A stretch of 64,000 nucleotides of DNA from an uncultured Acidiferrobacteraceae bacterium (GCA_913009895.1 CAJVXY010000003.1:1-64000); one strand, 5' to 3'; counted from the stretch's first letter, positions 53,283 through 62,976 are shown. Notes: generated from the sequence alone by a model not told the origin. Numbers and translations: made by a program.

Positions 53283-54965
53283 ATGTTTATTCCTTATCGT
53301 CCTGATATTAATGTCACCAGGTGGCCAGTATTGACAGTATTGGTGATGATTCTGAGCACTGCTATTTTAATGGCCCAGCGCAGCAGTTGGTCGGCCCTTG
53401 AGGAATATGCCATTAACTTTTGTACCGATGAAGTTTCGCGGGATATTGAGTATCCGGGCAAACATTATTTTGGAGACCGGGCTTCCTGCCCGGAAATCAT
53501 GCTGTACCTGTATAGTGAAAAAGACTCCAAATTATTGAAGGAATATCATGACGAGATAGTTGCAAAAAATGACAATTATCGTGCCGAGCTGTTATTGACT
53601 CAATACCACGCCTTTGCAGTTTCGGCTCCCTCAGATTTAACCAGTTCGCTAATGTACTACCGGTCAAGCTGGAATCCATTGCGTATGTTGACGTCTTCTG
53701 TGGCCCACGCAGATTGGGATCATTTGATCGGCAATCTATTTTTCTTTTTTGCCTTTGCCATGGTGGTCGAAATCATAATTGGCCCAATTCTTTTTTTTGT
53801 AGTATTCGTCAGCATGTCTCTTGGTATCGGGGTGATTGATTCCCTGGCCAATCTTGGTCAGGAAGATATTCCGACCCTGGGATTGTCAGGCATTGTTTTT
53901 GGGATGTTAACGTTGGCAGTCTATTTTGCACCGAAGGTAAAAATTAAATTTTTTTACTGGATAATTATACTGATTGGTTCCGTCAGTATTCCTTTGTGGA
54001 TGGTTTCGATCTGGTATGTTGGCTGGAATATTTATGATTATTTTGTTATTGGCAGAATCAGTAATACTAACTACATCGCCCACCTTGGTGGCGCGGCGGT
54101 AGGGCTGATAATGGGCGTGACACTTTTTCGGGAAAAACGGCATTGGGCACAAGGATTACTGCCTGGCGAAAGAAAAAACGAAAGACGCCAGGAAAGACAC
54201 CAGGAAAAATTCAAAGAACCGGATAAATCAATATTGGCTACAGCAGGTAGAGCCACTTCAATCCCTATATTTATGGTGGCCGGGTTTATTCTGTTGATTG
54301 TACTCATGTCTATGATTGGTCTTTTCATTAAAACATTTTCCTTGCAAATCTTGTTGTCCCTGCCAGTCCTGTTGCTGGGTTATTTACTGTACCGAATGAA
54401 ACAGGCTGACCGGCCTGTCTGGAATAAATATCAAAACGCCATGAAATACCTGGAAGATCAAAATTACCGGATGGCGCTGGAAAAACTTGAGCCTTTGGCA
54501 AAAAGTGGTTATCCAAGAGCCCAGTACCAACTGGGGCGACTCTATGCGACTGGCAAAGGTGTGATGAGAGATGTGATGCAGGCAGGTTACTGGTATGAAT
54601 TGGCAGCACATCGCAGTAATGAACATGCGCAGAATGAACTTGCATCATTATATATAGACGGCACCGGGGTTGACCGGGATATGGACGCGGCCATGAACTG
54701 GTTGCGACTGGCCAGTGAAAAATTACCCCAGGCTGCAATGCGGCTTGGCTATTATTCAGAACACCATCCAGACCACAATAAGCGAAATTTAAAAGAAGCC
54801 GTTGATGCCTATGGCCAGGCAGGCCAATTATTTATGAATGCTAAATTGATCGAGGATGCAGAGAGCGTGCTAAAAACACTGGAACAACTGGCGCCGGGCC
54901 ATGAGATTACGGTTAGTCTGGAAAACAGGATAATGGAATACAAATCGCAACCAATGGCGCGTTGA
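53283..54965 (+). CDS. Rhomboid intramembrane serine protease fused to Sel1-like repeats (copy 2)
   Basis: The 560-aa protein has the same order as the gene at 2824: MFIPYRPDIN, a helix (~15-31), an extracytoplasmic segment with C47 and C69, AHADWDHLIGN, the catalytic GLSG (S202), NYIAHLGG (H267), further helices (~325-375) and Sel1 repeats (AQYQLGRLYATGKGV). Both Cys positions match copy 1 exactly, which suggests a conserved disulfide. The middle linker is longer and highly charged (NERRQERHQEKFKEPDK). The substrate is unknown. Confidence 0.9.
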   Translation: MFIPYRPDINVTRWPVLTVLVMILSTAILMAQRSSWSALEEYAINFCTDEVSRDIEYPGKHYFGDRASCPEIMLYLYSEKDSKLLKEYHDEIVAKNDNYRAELLLTQYHAFAVSAPSDLTSSLMYYRSSWNPLRMLTSSVAHADWDHLIGNLFFFFAFAMVVEIIIGPILFFVVFVSMSLGIGVIDSLANLGQEDIPTLGLSGIVFGMLTLAVYFAPKVKIKFFYWIIILIGSVSIPLWMVSIWYVGWNIYDYFVIGRISNTNYIAHLGGAAVGLIMGVTLFREKRHWAQGLLPGERKNERRQERHQEKFKEPDKSILATAGRATSIPIFMVAGFILLIVLMSMIGLFIKTFSLQILLSLPVLLLGYLLYRMKQADRPVWNKYQNAMKYLEDQNYRMALEKLEPLAKSGYPRAQYQLGRLYATGKGVMRDVMQAGYWYELAAHRSNEHAQNELASLYIDGTGVDRDMDAAMNWLRLASEKLPQAAMRLGYYSEHHPDHNKRNLKEAVDAYGQAGQLFMNAKLIEDAESVLKTLEQLAPGHEITVSLENRIMEYKSQPMAR

Positions 54966-55013
54966 TAGTAAATCCCGAAAATAACAATACTGGCAACTCA
55001 TTATTAGCGAAAA

Positions 55014-55329
55014 ATGCCCATGAATATAAATACTACTGTCGCAAATAACGGAGTTAAAATACTAACGGTCACAACGCCGGACCCATTGGCAGACTACCAG
55101 GCCGCCATGGTGATTGCCGATAAGCTGGCCAGCGAGCACCTGGGAGAGGCCATGTTGTTGTCATGGTATGATAGGGATCGTGACTTTGAATCACTCCAAC
55201 GAATGCCACCAGGACAGCGCAGTACCGGGATATGTTGATTACGGGATAAACCATGGCGCAAGTTTAAAAATAGACATTGAAGATGGCCGGTTTGTTTTTT
55301 TCTATTTATCACTAGAAAGTAATAATTAA
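55014..55329 (+). pseudogene. AF1514/DUF5619-like gene with a frameshift
   Basis: The first frame gives ADYQAAMVIADKLASEHLGEAMLLSWYDRDRDFES, then goes off. The +1 frame continues ECHQDSAVPGYVDYGINHGA up to FVFFYLSLE. Together these rebuild a ~100-aa AF1514-like protein, with a few codons lost at about 55195-55205. The downstream frame ends TAATG, overlapping the DUF488 start by one base, which supports it as the true reading frame. A sequencing error or real decay could explain the break. Confidence 0.7.
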
Positions 55330-55877
55330 TGTCTGCACTTAACTACGAAATTGTTTTATATACCATTGGCCACAGCAATCGGGATGCGGATGATTTTGTT
55401 TCATTACTCGAAACAAATGAAATAACGACACTGTTCGATATCCGTTCACACCCGGGTTCTGGCAAGTTTCCCCAATACAATGAACAGGCACTACGTGAAT
55501 CGCTGGCATCAAAAAATATTGTTTATCATTGGGCGGGCCGACAATTGGGCGGATTACGGAAACTGGAAAATAACCGCAATAACACACATCCATCCCTGGC
55601 GGACGACCAGCAACGGGCCTTTGCAGAATATATGGAAACAGAGTTATTCAAAAATGGGGCAACTCAAATTATTAATATGGCAAGAAAATCTCCGCTCGTG
55701 ATGATGTGTGCCGAGAAACTGCCAGAACATTGCCATCGGTCACTGATCGCGGATTACCTGCTACTCGAAGGCGTTAATGTGAAACATATTATTGATGAAG
55801 ACAGTACCCTCGATCACCAGCTAAACCCGTACGCCCGCCGGGAGTCGGCTACGTTAATTTACGATAGAAAAATTTGA
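55329..55877 (+). CDS. DUF488-family protein
   Basis: The 182-aa protein starts LYTIGHSNRDADDFVSLLE and continues LFDIRSHPGSGKFPQYNEQAL, the DUF488 signature, and has MMCAEKLPEHCHRSLIADYL near the end, with the conserved CxExxxxCHR. The function is unknown. The ATG overlaps the stop of the upstream frame (TAATG), so the genes are translationally linked. Confidence 0.88.
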   Translation: MSALNYEIVLYTIGHSNRDADDFVSLLETNEITTLFDIRSHPGSGKFPQYNEQALRESLASKNIVYHWAGRQLGGLRKLENNRNNTHPSLADDQQRAFAEYMETELFKNGATQIINMARKSPLVMMCAEKLPEHCHRSLIADYLLLEGVNVKHIIDEDSTLDHQLNPYARRESATLIYDRKI

Positions 55878-55886
55878 TTACCTGGC

Positions 55887-56189
55887 ATGTCATTATCAAA
55901 CGAAGAAATAAAAGCAAAGTTGAACCTGGAGACGGGCAAACTTACCTGGCCAGAACTAGAGCAGTTTTTTGCCAAAGGTGTCATTGTCTGTGTTGATAAA
56001 AAACAGGATTTGATCAAGATTGCCGCCGCCCTGGCAGAAGACCAAACCGTCAAAATAACAGAATTACTCGAGACCAGAATAATAAAAAAACCTAATATTG
56101 AGCAAGCAAAATTGTGGCATCAAAACAGGCAAGCATTCTGGGCCGTGGTCGTTGCGCCCTGGGTGATGATCCAGGAAACAGATGACTGA
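55887..56189 (+). CDS. DUF2288-family protein
   Basis: A 100-aa protein: KLNLETGKLTWPELEQFFAKGVIVCVD, then DLIKIAAALAEDQ and WAVVVAPWVMIQ, all in the DUF2288 order. No function is established. It starts 10 bases after the DUF488 gene and overlaps the following lipoprotein by 8 bases, so all are likely one operon. Confidence 0.88.
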   Translation: MSLSNEEIKAKLNLETGKLTWPELEQFFAKGVIVCVDKKQDLIKIAAALAEDQTVKITELLETRIIKKPNIEQAKLWHQNRQAFWAVVVAPWVMIQETDD

Positions 56190-56643
56190 AAAAGTTATTT
56201 ATATATTGCTGGCCCTCCTGTTTTTGACAGGTTGCATGGAAATAATCAAGCGAACTGAGCCTAAAGTACTGGATAACAAAGACGGCCGACCGGTTAGTAT
56301 GGCTGAAAAAAATCTCAGTATTGGTAATAATATCAAGTATTACGAAGTACCTGTTACAATAAAAAAGATTCCGGATGCTCCCAGGTTATTGCTTGATTTT
56401 ACGGTAATTGACAAAGGGCACTGCCCGCTAACCTACGAACCCACACAGGTATTGGTAAATGGGATCGAGGTGGCCAGTATTGACTTCCGGGATTTTGAAT
56501 ACAAGGATCATCAGGTGATTGAAATAGTGATTCCGAAATCGATTCTGAAAATTGGCGAAAATATTTTTCAGGTACGAACTGGCGAATGCCAGTATGATAT
56601 TGATGTCATGCGTTTTAATCGTTTCCAGTTTTTTCAGAACTGA
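56182..56643 (+). CDS. Lipoprotein of unknown function
   Basis: The 153-aa protein has a lipobox (LTGC) after a short signal (VIYILLALLF) and a beta-rich mature part (LLLDFTVIDKGHCPLTYEPTQVLVNG, VIEIVIPKSILKIG). Two Cys (GHCPL and GECQY) may pair. It overlaps DUF2288 by 8 bases. No family is recognised. Confidence 0.65.
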   Translation: MTEKVIYILLALLFLTGCMEIIKRTEPKVLDNKDGRPVSMAEKNLSIGNNIKYYEVPVTIKKIPDAPRLLLDFTVIDKGHCPLTYEPTQVLVNGIEVASIDFRDFEYKDHQVIEIVIPKSILKIGENIFQVRTGECQYDIDVMRFNRFQFFQN

Positions 56644-56690
56644 GTAGAATTAATAAGGCCAGGGATAAGACCAGGGCAGACCAGGTTATT

Positions 56691-57041
56691 ATGACTAAAA
56701 AAACCTCACCGAACCTGAAGCATTACAAAAAATTGTTACTGGACAGGCAAAAAGAACTGCTGGATGTCTCGAAAATGAGCCAGGAAAATGCCAGCCCGGT
56801 TGAGCTTGACCAGTCGCGGGTTGGCAGGTTGTCGCGTATGGACGCGATTCAGGGGCAGGCGATGTCTCTTGAGGCAAAAAGGCGGACAGACGCAGAGTTA
56901 ACCAGGATCACGTCTGCCCTGAAACGCATTGATGTCGGTGATTATGGCTTGTGCGCGCGTTGCCAGGAAGAAATAGTCGCGGGCAGACTTGAAATTGATC
57001 CGTCAGTATTGTTATGTGTACAGTGTGCGAGCCAGGATTAA
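56691..57041 (+). CDS. DksA/TraR-family zinc-finger protein
   Basis: A 116-aa protein with a coiled-coil-like N-terminal half (YKKLLLDRQKELLDVSKMS...SLEAKRRTDAELTRI) and a C-terminal zinc finger (GLCARCQEEI...LLCVQCASQ, two CxxC pairs). DksA-family proteins enter the RNA polymerase secondary channel; small variants may also have other roles. It follows the lipoprotein gene by 47 bases. Confidence 0.88.
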   Translation: MTKKTSPNLKHYKKLLLDRQKELLDVSKMSQENASPVELDQSRVGRLSRMDAIQGQAMSLEAKRRTDAELTRITSALKRIDVGDYGLCARCQEEIVAGRLEIDPSVLLCVQCASQD

Positions 57042-57104
57042 TTTAGACGCTATTATTGAGCGTAGGGCGAGACTAAACCAGAGGAATAAGCGAGACTAAA
57101 CCCG

Positions 57105-58400
57105 GTGGAAAAATTTATTTCATTCATACAAGAACAATTTGTGGCAATTGCCAATGTGCAGGGCCTGACCCAGGTATTTATCCTGGTTGTTTGTGCTGGC
57201 GGCGCCTGGTTTTTCCAGCGTTATACGAGTGAATTGGTGCTCAAACGATTAGGCAAAGCCGAAAAGAGCGGCTTGCGCCGCGCAGCCCTGCGAGGCATCG
57301 AGCGCGTCACTTTTCCGTTAAGTATGCTGGTGCTGGTGGCAATAGGAGAATTTGCACTTAACCAGTTCCAGTTTAAAACCGGCCTGCTTCACCTGGCGGT
57401 ACCGTTATTGATTTCCCTGGCAGCAATTCGTATCTCTGTTTATACATTACGGCGTGCATTTTCGCCGAGTCCGGCATTAAAAGCATGGGAAGGCATTATC
57501 GGCACCGTGGCATGGTCTATTGTTGCAGTATATTTGCTGGGCTGGTTGCCTGATATTCTACAGGCCCTTGATGGTCCGGCAGTCCAGCTGGGAGATACCC
57601 GGTTTTCTTTACTGACCTTGATCAAGTTACTGCTGAGCATTGCCCTTTTCATTGTCCTGGCACATTGGTTATCCCGCTTAATAGAGCGTCGCGCCAGGCG
57701 TTCAACACTTATCTCCAAAGGTATGCGTGTTGTGCTGGCCAAGTCCAGCAGGTTTTTTCTCTACGCCCTGGCTATATTGGTTGCGCTCAATAGTGTTGGC
57801 ATTGATTTAACAACCTTAACCGTTTTTGGTGGTGCCCTGGGTGTGGGCATCGGTTTTGGTCTGCAACGTATTGTCAGTAATTTTATTAGCGGGTTTATTT
57901 TATTATTTGATCGATCTATCAGGCCCGGTGATGTAATCAGTGTTGGTACCCGCATCGGCTGGGTTGTGGCATTACATGCAAGATATATTGTGGTGAAGGA
58001 CAGGGATGGTGTCGAAACATTAATTCCTAACGAAACCATTATTACTTCAGAAGTCACAAACCTGAGTTACTCAGATCGTCACGTCCGCGTAAAAATCCCC
58101 GTACAAATCAGTTATGACAATGATCCAGAAGTGGCTATGGGACTGATGATCGAAGCCTGCCAGGAGAATGATCGAATCCTGACAAACCCGGAGCCACAAA
58201 GTCGTCTGCTGGCGTTTGGCGATAACGGCATCAACCTGGAGTTACGACTCTGGCTAGATGATGTGGAAGAGGGCGTTGGTAAAGTAAAATCAGACGTGAA
58301 CCTGGGCATATGGCATCGATTCAAGGAACATGGCATCTCCATTCCATTCCCGCAAAGAGATGTGAGAATCATTTCAAACACCACGCCTGAAGATAAATAA
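57105..58400 (+). CDS. Mechanosensitive ion channel, MscS family
   Basis: A 431-aa protein with five hydrophobic segments and the MscS pore helix LGVGIGFGLQRIVSNFISGF followed by ILLFDRSIRPGDVISVG. The soluble cytoplasmic beta domain ends with VEEGVGKVKSDVNLGIW. It should release solutes under hypo-osmotic stress. The GTG start at 57105 follows a weak ribosome site. Confidence 0.92.
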   Translation: MEKFISFIQEQFVAIANVQGLTQVFILVVCAGGAWFFQRYTSELVLKRLGKAEKSGLRRAALRGIERVTFPLSMLVLVAIGEFALNQFQFKTGLLHLAVPLLISLAAIRISVYTLRRAFSPSPALKAWEGIIGTVAWSIVAVYLLGWLPDILQALDGPAVQLGDTRFSLLTLIKLLLSIALFIVLAHWLSRLIERRARRSTLISKGMRVVLAKSSRFFLYALAILVALNSVGIDLTTLTVFGGALGVGIGFGLQRIVSNFISGFILLFDRSIRPGDVISVGTRIGWVVALHARYIVVKDRDGVETLIPNETIITSEVTNLSYSDRHVRVKIPVQISYDNDPEVAMGLMIEACQENDRILTNPEPQSRLLAFGDNGINLELRLWLDDVEEGVGKVKSDVNLGIWHRFKEHGISIPFPQRDVRIISNTTPEDK

Positions 58401-58441
58401 TTTGAAATTTATTTTTAGTGCGTTACTTACAATAAAATCCC

Positions 58442-60376
58442 ATGCCATTAATCAAACTTGATAAAGCTTACCTGGCTTACGGCCATCGCGCACTACTGGA
58501 CCACATTGATTTCCAGATTGATACCAATGAGCGTGTTTGCCTGGTAGGCCGAAATGGTGCCGGCAAGTCGACATTAATGCGTGCGATTATCGGAGAATCT
58601 ATTCTGGATGATGGTGAACGCTGGTGTCAGCCAACACTAAAAATTGGTTACCTCGCCCAGGACGTGAATATCAACTCTGACCAGACAGTTTATGATGTAG
58701 TCACCGAAGGACTGGAGGAAACAGGCCACCTGTTGGCCGAATATCACCATGTCGTACATTCCATATCAGAGGCCAGTACCGGCACTACTTCTGACGAGCT
58801 GGAAAACAAGCTGATCCATCGGCTTGATGAGTTACAACGAAAAATTGACAGTTGCCAGGGCTGGTTAATCGGGCAACGGGTTGAGACCGTCATCTCCCGC
58901 CTGGATCTGGAGATGGACTTGCTCATGAAAAATTTATCCGGTGGTTACCGGCGGCGGGTATTTCTTGCACAAGCATTGGTAAATGAACCGGATTTGTTAT
59001 TACTTGATGAGCCGACCAACCACCTGGATATTGCGGCAATTAACTGGATCGAGCAGTACCTCAAGGGTTTTAAGGGATCGCTTTTATTCATCACCCATGA
59101 CCGGACTTTTTTACAAAACCTGGCGACCCGAATAGTTGAGCTTGACCGTGGCCGAATATTTTCCTACCCAGGTGATTACAAAAATTACCTGCGAAAAAAA
59201 GAACAGCAACTGGTGGTCGAAGAACAACAGTCGGCCAAGTTCGATAAAAAACTTGCCGAAGAAGAAGTCTGGATTCGCAAGGGCATCAAGGCCAGGCGGA
59301 CGCGCAATGAAGGCAGGGTGCGGGCATTGCAAGCATTAAGGGCACAGCGCAACCAGCGCCGGGAAAGATCCGGTGCCGTCAAAATGGCCCTTGATAGTGG
59401 CGCCATGTCGGGCAAGATTGTGATTGATGCCATGGACGTTAAAAAATCCTACGGCGACAATGTTGTTATCAGCTCCCTGACAACGACCATTATGCGTGGT
59501 GACAGGATAGGCATCCTCGGACCCAATGGCTCTGGTAAAACCACGCTCCTGAAACTCTTGCTGGGCGAGCTGAAACCGGACTCGGGCAAAGTACGAATCG
59601 GTACACGATTGCAACCGGCCTATTTTGACCAGCAACGAGCCATTCTTGATCCGGAAAAAACAGTTGCCGATAATTTAAACCAGGGCAGCGAAACCGTCAC
59701 CATCAAGGGCAAGAGCCGGCACATTATCGGTTACCTGAAAGATTTCCTGTTCCCACCGCAACAGGTCAAGGCAAAGGTAAAATCACTTTCCGGCGGCGAG
59801 CGAAACAGGTTATTGCTGGCCCGCTTGTTCACCCGTCCATCCAATTTACTGGTGCTGGATGAACCAACCAATGACCTGGACGTGGAAACACTGGAACTGC
59901 TGGAAGAATTGCTGGGTGAATATGATGGCACGTTGATCGTGGTCAGCCATGATCGAACTTTTCTTGATAATGTTGTTACCAGTACCCTGGTATTTGAAGG
60001 TCACGGCCAGGTAAACGAGTACGTGGGTGGGTTTGAGGACTGGCTCAGGCAACGAAAACCCGATGCCTTGATATTTTCCCAGGATGAAACTGCTAAAAAT
60101 AAAAAACCCGAATCAAAAAATATTCCTGGCGCCACGAATAGCAAAGCCAACAAAAAGAAACTTACCTATAAAGATCAGCAGGCGCTGGATAAGTTGCCAG
60201 CCACGATTGAAAAACTGGAAACCGAAAAAGCACAACTGGATAAAACCGTATCAGAACCGGAATTTTACCAGGGCGATAAAAAGACTATCGCGGATACGCT
60301 TTCGCGAATAAATGCGCTAGGAGCAGAGCTGGACGAATGCTATCAAAACTGGGAAGCGCTGATCGATGAACAGTAA
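58442..60376 (+). CDS. uup: ABC-F ATPase Uup
   Basis: The 644-aa protein has two ATPase halves: GRNGAGKST, LSGGYRRRVFLAQ, LLLLDEPTNHLD and then GPNGSGKTT, LSGGERNRLLLAR, LLVLDEPTNDLD. The linker is rich in Arg and Lys, and the C-terminal tail is a coiled coil (~560-640: LPATIEKLETEKAQLDKTV), which is the Uup hallmark. Uup is linked to ribosome function and transposon excision control. It is not a transporter; there is no permease. Confidence 0.93.
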   Translation: MPLIKLDKAYLAYGHRALLDHIDFQIDTNERVCLVGRNGAGKSTLMRAIIGESILDDGERWCQPTLKIGYLAQDVNINSDQTVYDVVTEGLEETGHLLAEYHHVVHSISEASTGTTSDELENKLIHRLDELQRKIDSCQGWLIGQRVETVISRLDLEMDLLMKNLSGGYRRRVFLAQALVNEPDLLLLDEPTNHLDIAAINWIEQYLKGFKGSLLFITHDRTFLQNLATRIVELDRGRIFSYPGDYKNYLRKKEQQLVVEEQQSAKFDKKLAEEEVWIRKGIKARRTRNEGRVRALQALRAQRNQRRERSGAVKMALDSGAMSGKIVIDAMDVKKSYGDNVVISSLTTTIMRGDRIGILGPNGSGKTTLLKLLLGELKPDSGKVRIGTRLQPAYFDQQRAILDPEKTVADNLNQGSETVTIKGKSRHIIGYLKDFLFPPQQVKAKVKSLSGGERNRLLLARLFTRPSNLLVLDEPTNDLDVETLELLEELLGEYDGTLIVVSHDRTFLDNVVTSTLVFEGHGQVNEYVGGFEDWLRQRKPDALIFSQDETAKNKKPESKNIPGATNSKANKKKLTYKDQQALDKLPATIEKLETEKAQLDKTVSEPEFYQGDKKTIADTLSRINALGAELDECYQNWEALIDEQ

Positions 60377-60384
60377 GGCCCGTC

Positions 60385-60404
60385 ACTCCGGCGTATGCCG
60401 GAGT
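60385..60404. repeat. REP-like palindrome ACTCCGGC-gtat-GCCGGAGT
   Basis: A perfect 8-bp inverted repeat with flanks CGTC and CCAGCA. Sequences of the type CGTC...CCGG..CCGG...CCAG are frequent dispersed repeats in proteobacteria. It lies just after uup and may terminate it. Confidence 0.6.
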
Positions 60405-60543
60405 CCAGCAGCAATGAATTTTAGCTTTGACTGACAGCCTGGTTCACACCCCGTAAAAACATGCATATATTCTGATGTATTACATTCAATCTTCGTAAAT
60501 GCTAAAGTAGCTAGCCTGCAAACATAGCAATCAAGCAACATAT

Positions 60544-61587
60544 ATGATCGACGTTGAAAAAATCAATAACCTGATTCCCCTGATTAATCTTTCCGACAAG
60601 AACCTGGCGCGCATGGCTGACGAGTTGGAAGTGGAAAAATATGACAAGGGCTCAGTGATTGTTAATGAGGGTGATACAGACAATGATGCCCTGTACCTGC
60701 TTGAAGGGGGGGTCGAGTTATCTTCAGACGGCTCGGCATTAACGACTGTTATCCAGGGTGGCACCGATGATGCGATATCACCGATAGCCCAGTCCCGGCC
60801 ACGCCAGTTCACGGTGAAGGCCACCACAGAAATCAGTATTATCCGCATTGATAATGCCCGCCTCGATCGTATGGCGATCCTTGATGAGTTAACCACCAGT
60901 ATTACCCAGATTCGTCCGGTCGGTTTCAAAAAGTTTGCCGGTGACAGTGACTGGCTGGATGCTATGTTAAAAAATCCTGCCTTCAGCCGCCTGGTCCAGG
61001 AGCAATTGGCGCCACTGGTGCTGAAAATGGAACCGGTCTCGTTAAAAGCCGGGGATATTATTATCAAGCAAGGTGATGTCGGCAGGTTTTATTTCGTTTT
61101 GAAACAAGGCAAGGTGAATGTCTCCCGGAAAGATGTTGATGGAAAAGTAAAAATGCTGGCCACCTTAAAAGAAGGTGATGTATTTGGCGAAGAATCACTG
61201 ATTACCAGTGCCGACAGGAATGCCAGTATCATTGCCATGAATGATGTTATTATCATGAAACTGGCAAAAAATGACTTTGACCAGTTGCTCAAAGAGCCGC
61301 TGCTTTCTTATGTTGACAAGCGCGGTGCTGAAGAATTAGTTCGCCAGGGCGGCAAACTCCTTGATGTTCGTTCGGTAACAGAGTACAAACAGGGCGCGCT
61401 CAAGGGCAGTCTCAATTTGCCGGTTCCGAAATTACGGGCCGCCCTGGATAAACTGGACAAGCGCATTATTTATATTATTTGTGATCGTACCGGCATCCAG
61501 AGCGAAGTCGCCGCTTTTGTTATGAGCCAGAGGGGTTTTGATGCCCGGGTATTAAAGGGTGGCCTGGCGGCCCTGGCTGGTAAATAG
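60544..61587 (+). CDS. Two cNMP-binding domains fused to rhodanese (copy 2)
   Basis: The 347-aa protein has a first cNMP-like domain (~14-115) without a phosphate-binding cassette, a second (~150-260) with one (VFGEESLITSADRNAS) and a rhodanese domain (~265-345) with the active-site Cys in IICDRTGIQSE. It is the longer paralogue of the gene at 45243, which has one cNMP domain. The degenerate first domain is probably structural. The pairing of ligand sensing with rhodanese is maintained in both copies. Confidence 0.87.
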   Translation: MIDVEKINNLIPLINLSDKNLARMADELEVEKYDKGSVIVNEGDTDNDALYLLEGGVELSSDGSALTTVIQGGTDDAISPIAQSRPRQFTVKATTEISIIRIDNARLDRMAILDELTTSITQIRPVGFKKFAGDSDWLDAMLKNPAFSRLVQEQLAPLVLKMEPVSLKAGDIIIKQGDVGRFYFVLKQGKVNVSRKDVDGKVKMLATLKEGDVFGEESLITSADRNASIIAMNDVIIMKLAKNDFDQLLKEPLLSYVDKRGAEELVRQGGKLLDVRSVTEYKQGALKGSLNLPVPKLRAALDKLDKRIIYIICDRTGIQSEVAAFVMSQRGFDARVLKGGLAALAGK

Positions 61588-61661
61588 AAATGGGTTACAG
61601 GATAATTTAAAATATAAAAATATAATATAAAAATTTGCAATAAATAATATCTTAAAATTAT

Positions 61662-61738
61662 GCGCCCGTAGCTCAGCTGGATAGAGTAACCGGCTTCGAA
61701 CCGGTTGGTCGGGAGTTCGAATCTCTCCGGGCGCGCCA
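61662..61738 (+). tRNA. tRNA-Arg (anticodon TCG)
   Basis: The sequence folds as a standard tRNA: acceptor GCGCCCG/CGGGCGC, D-arm GCTC...GAGT, anticodon stem ACCGG/CCGGT around the loop CTTCGAA (anticodon TCG, reads CGA), T-arm GGGAG-TTCGAAT-CTCTC, and an encoded CCA. A terminator follows. It lies next to the integron. Confidence 0.92.
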
Positions 61739-61743
61739 TAAAT

Positions 61744-61776
61744 AAAAATGCCCCCAATAGGGGGTATTTTTATTTA
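61744..61776 (+). terminator. Terminator after tRNA-Arg
   Basis: AAAAATGCCCCC-aata-GGGGGTATTTTT with a following TATTTA, six bases after the tRNA. Confidence 0.88.
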
Positions 61777-61845
61777 TCGACTGTATGAGTATTCGGATCC
61801 CCTACAAAATATTAAATTTTTTTCTATCAGCTTTGAATATAAGAG

Positions 61846-62822
61846 TTATGAAATTATGTCCAAAGGACTTCGAGCCCCTATGCCGCCTCCTTGCATTACG
61901 TGCGTGTAAATTTGAGTAGTTTTTACATCTTTATGTCCTAACAATTCCTGAACAGTACGAATATCAGCACCACTTTCCAGCAGGTGTGTTGCGAAGCTGT
62001 GACGAAGAGTATGTACAGATACTGGCACAGGAAGCCCAAGATTTCTTGCTGCCTGCTTAATATGACGTTGAAGCGTTTTCTCATAAAGATGGTTTCGTCG
62101 GATAACACCACTGCGCGGATCCCGCGAATTATTTTTTGCCGGGAAGGCCCAAAACCATGGCCATTCTTTACCTGCATTTGGGTATTTGCGTTCCAGAGCG
62201 CAGGGTAGCTCAACACCGGGTGATGCCTCTAACCGGTCCAGCTCAAAATAACGTCTTGCTAATTGCAGTTGGTCTTGCAGTTGGTCTTGCAGTGGATCTC
62301 GCAGGCGGTCAGGAACCATGGTTACGCGATCTTTGTCGCCTTTACCACTGGGATAATCAGTTTGCCAGACTCAAGATCCAGGTCCTTGACCCGCAATCGA
62401 GATGCTTCCATCAAACGCAGGCCGGAACCATAGATCAAATAAGCCTGCAGTTTCCGGGAACCATTCAATTGGTCCAGTAGCCTAATAACATCTGTCTTAG
62501 ACAATACCGTGGGTAGCCGTTTCGGTCTTTTTGCCCTAACGACATCATCGACCCAGCCAGGGTCCATGTTTAGTACTTTCTTATATAGGAAAAGTATTGC
62601 TGATAACGCTTGATTTTGTGTTGCTGCTGCGACATGCTTTTCTACAGCAAGAAAAGTCAGGAAACGGGATATTTCTTCTGCGCCCAGGTCAGCCGGGTGA
62701 CGTTTGTTATTAAACAGGATATATCGCTTGATCCAGTGTAGGTATGATTGCTCGGTACGCAAGCTGTAGTGGTGTAGTCGAAGTGAATCACGAGCCTGGT
62801 CCATCAGACGTGAAGATGCCAT
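61846..62822 (-). pseudogene. intI: Integron integrase IntI, broken by a frameshift
   Basis: Two minus-strand ORFs (62322-62822 and 61846-62319) together make a ~325-aa integron integrase. The first has LRLHHYSLRTEQSYLHWI and YGSGLRLMEASRLRVKDLDL (catalytic Arg). The second has the IntI-specific insert [20 protein letters not shown] with DPRSGVIRR, then [15 protein letters not shown] and [15 protein letters not shown] with the final His and Tyr. At the junction, GTGGTAAAGGC should be GTGGGTAAAGGC; one G is missing, which ends the first frame at TAA. A strong AAGGAGG site precedes the start. Confidence 0.85.
62263..62304 (-). repeat. 12-bp tandem repeat inside intI
   Basis: TTGGTCTTGCAG occurs twice in tandem with degenerate partial copies on both sides. 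It encodes a Leu-Gln-Asp-Gln run ([11 protein letters not shown]) in the second intI frame. It is an in-frame expansion close to the frameshift and lies in a spacer not expected to be catalytic. Confidence 0.65.
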
Positions 62823-62964
62823 AACTGCCTCCTTGCAGATATTTATAATAGAAAAAGCCCGATAAAATTAACTAAATCGTTGAATTTTATCAAGTCATTA
62901 ATTTAAAAGGTCCGAAAACGCCCTTTTTAAAGGGAGCAATTGGGACATCTACTTATTGTTAGAC
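62823..62964 (+). promoter_or_regulatory. attI-like region upstream of intI
   Basis: This intergenic stretch lies between the start of the minus-strand intI and the first cassette junction, as attI does. It ends with TTGTTAGAC, a match to the GTTRRRY integration core (62958-62964). It also holds the intI ribosome site and a CCCTTTTTAAAGGG palindrome. A cassette promoter (Pc) is expected here, but I see no strong -35/-10 pair. Confidence 0.55.
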
Positions 62965-62976
62965 TAATAAAAATGC

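Noticed and set aside
61662-62822. Integrative element using tRNA-Arg as attachment site
   Set aside because: The recombinase has the IntI-specific insert and lies next to attC sites; no duplicated tRNA end was found within the window.
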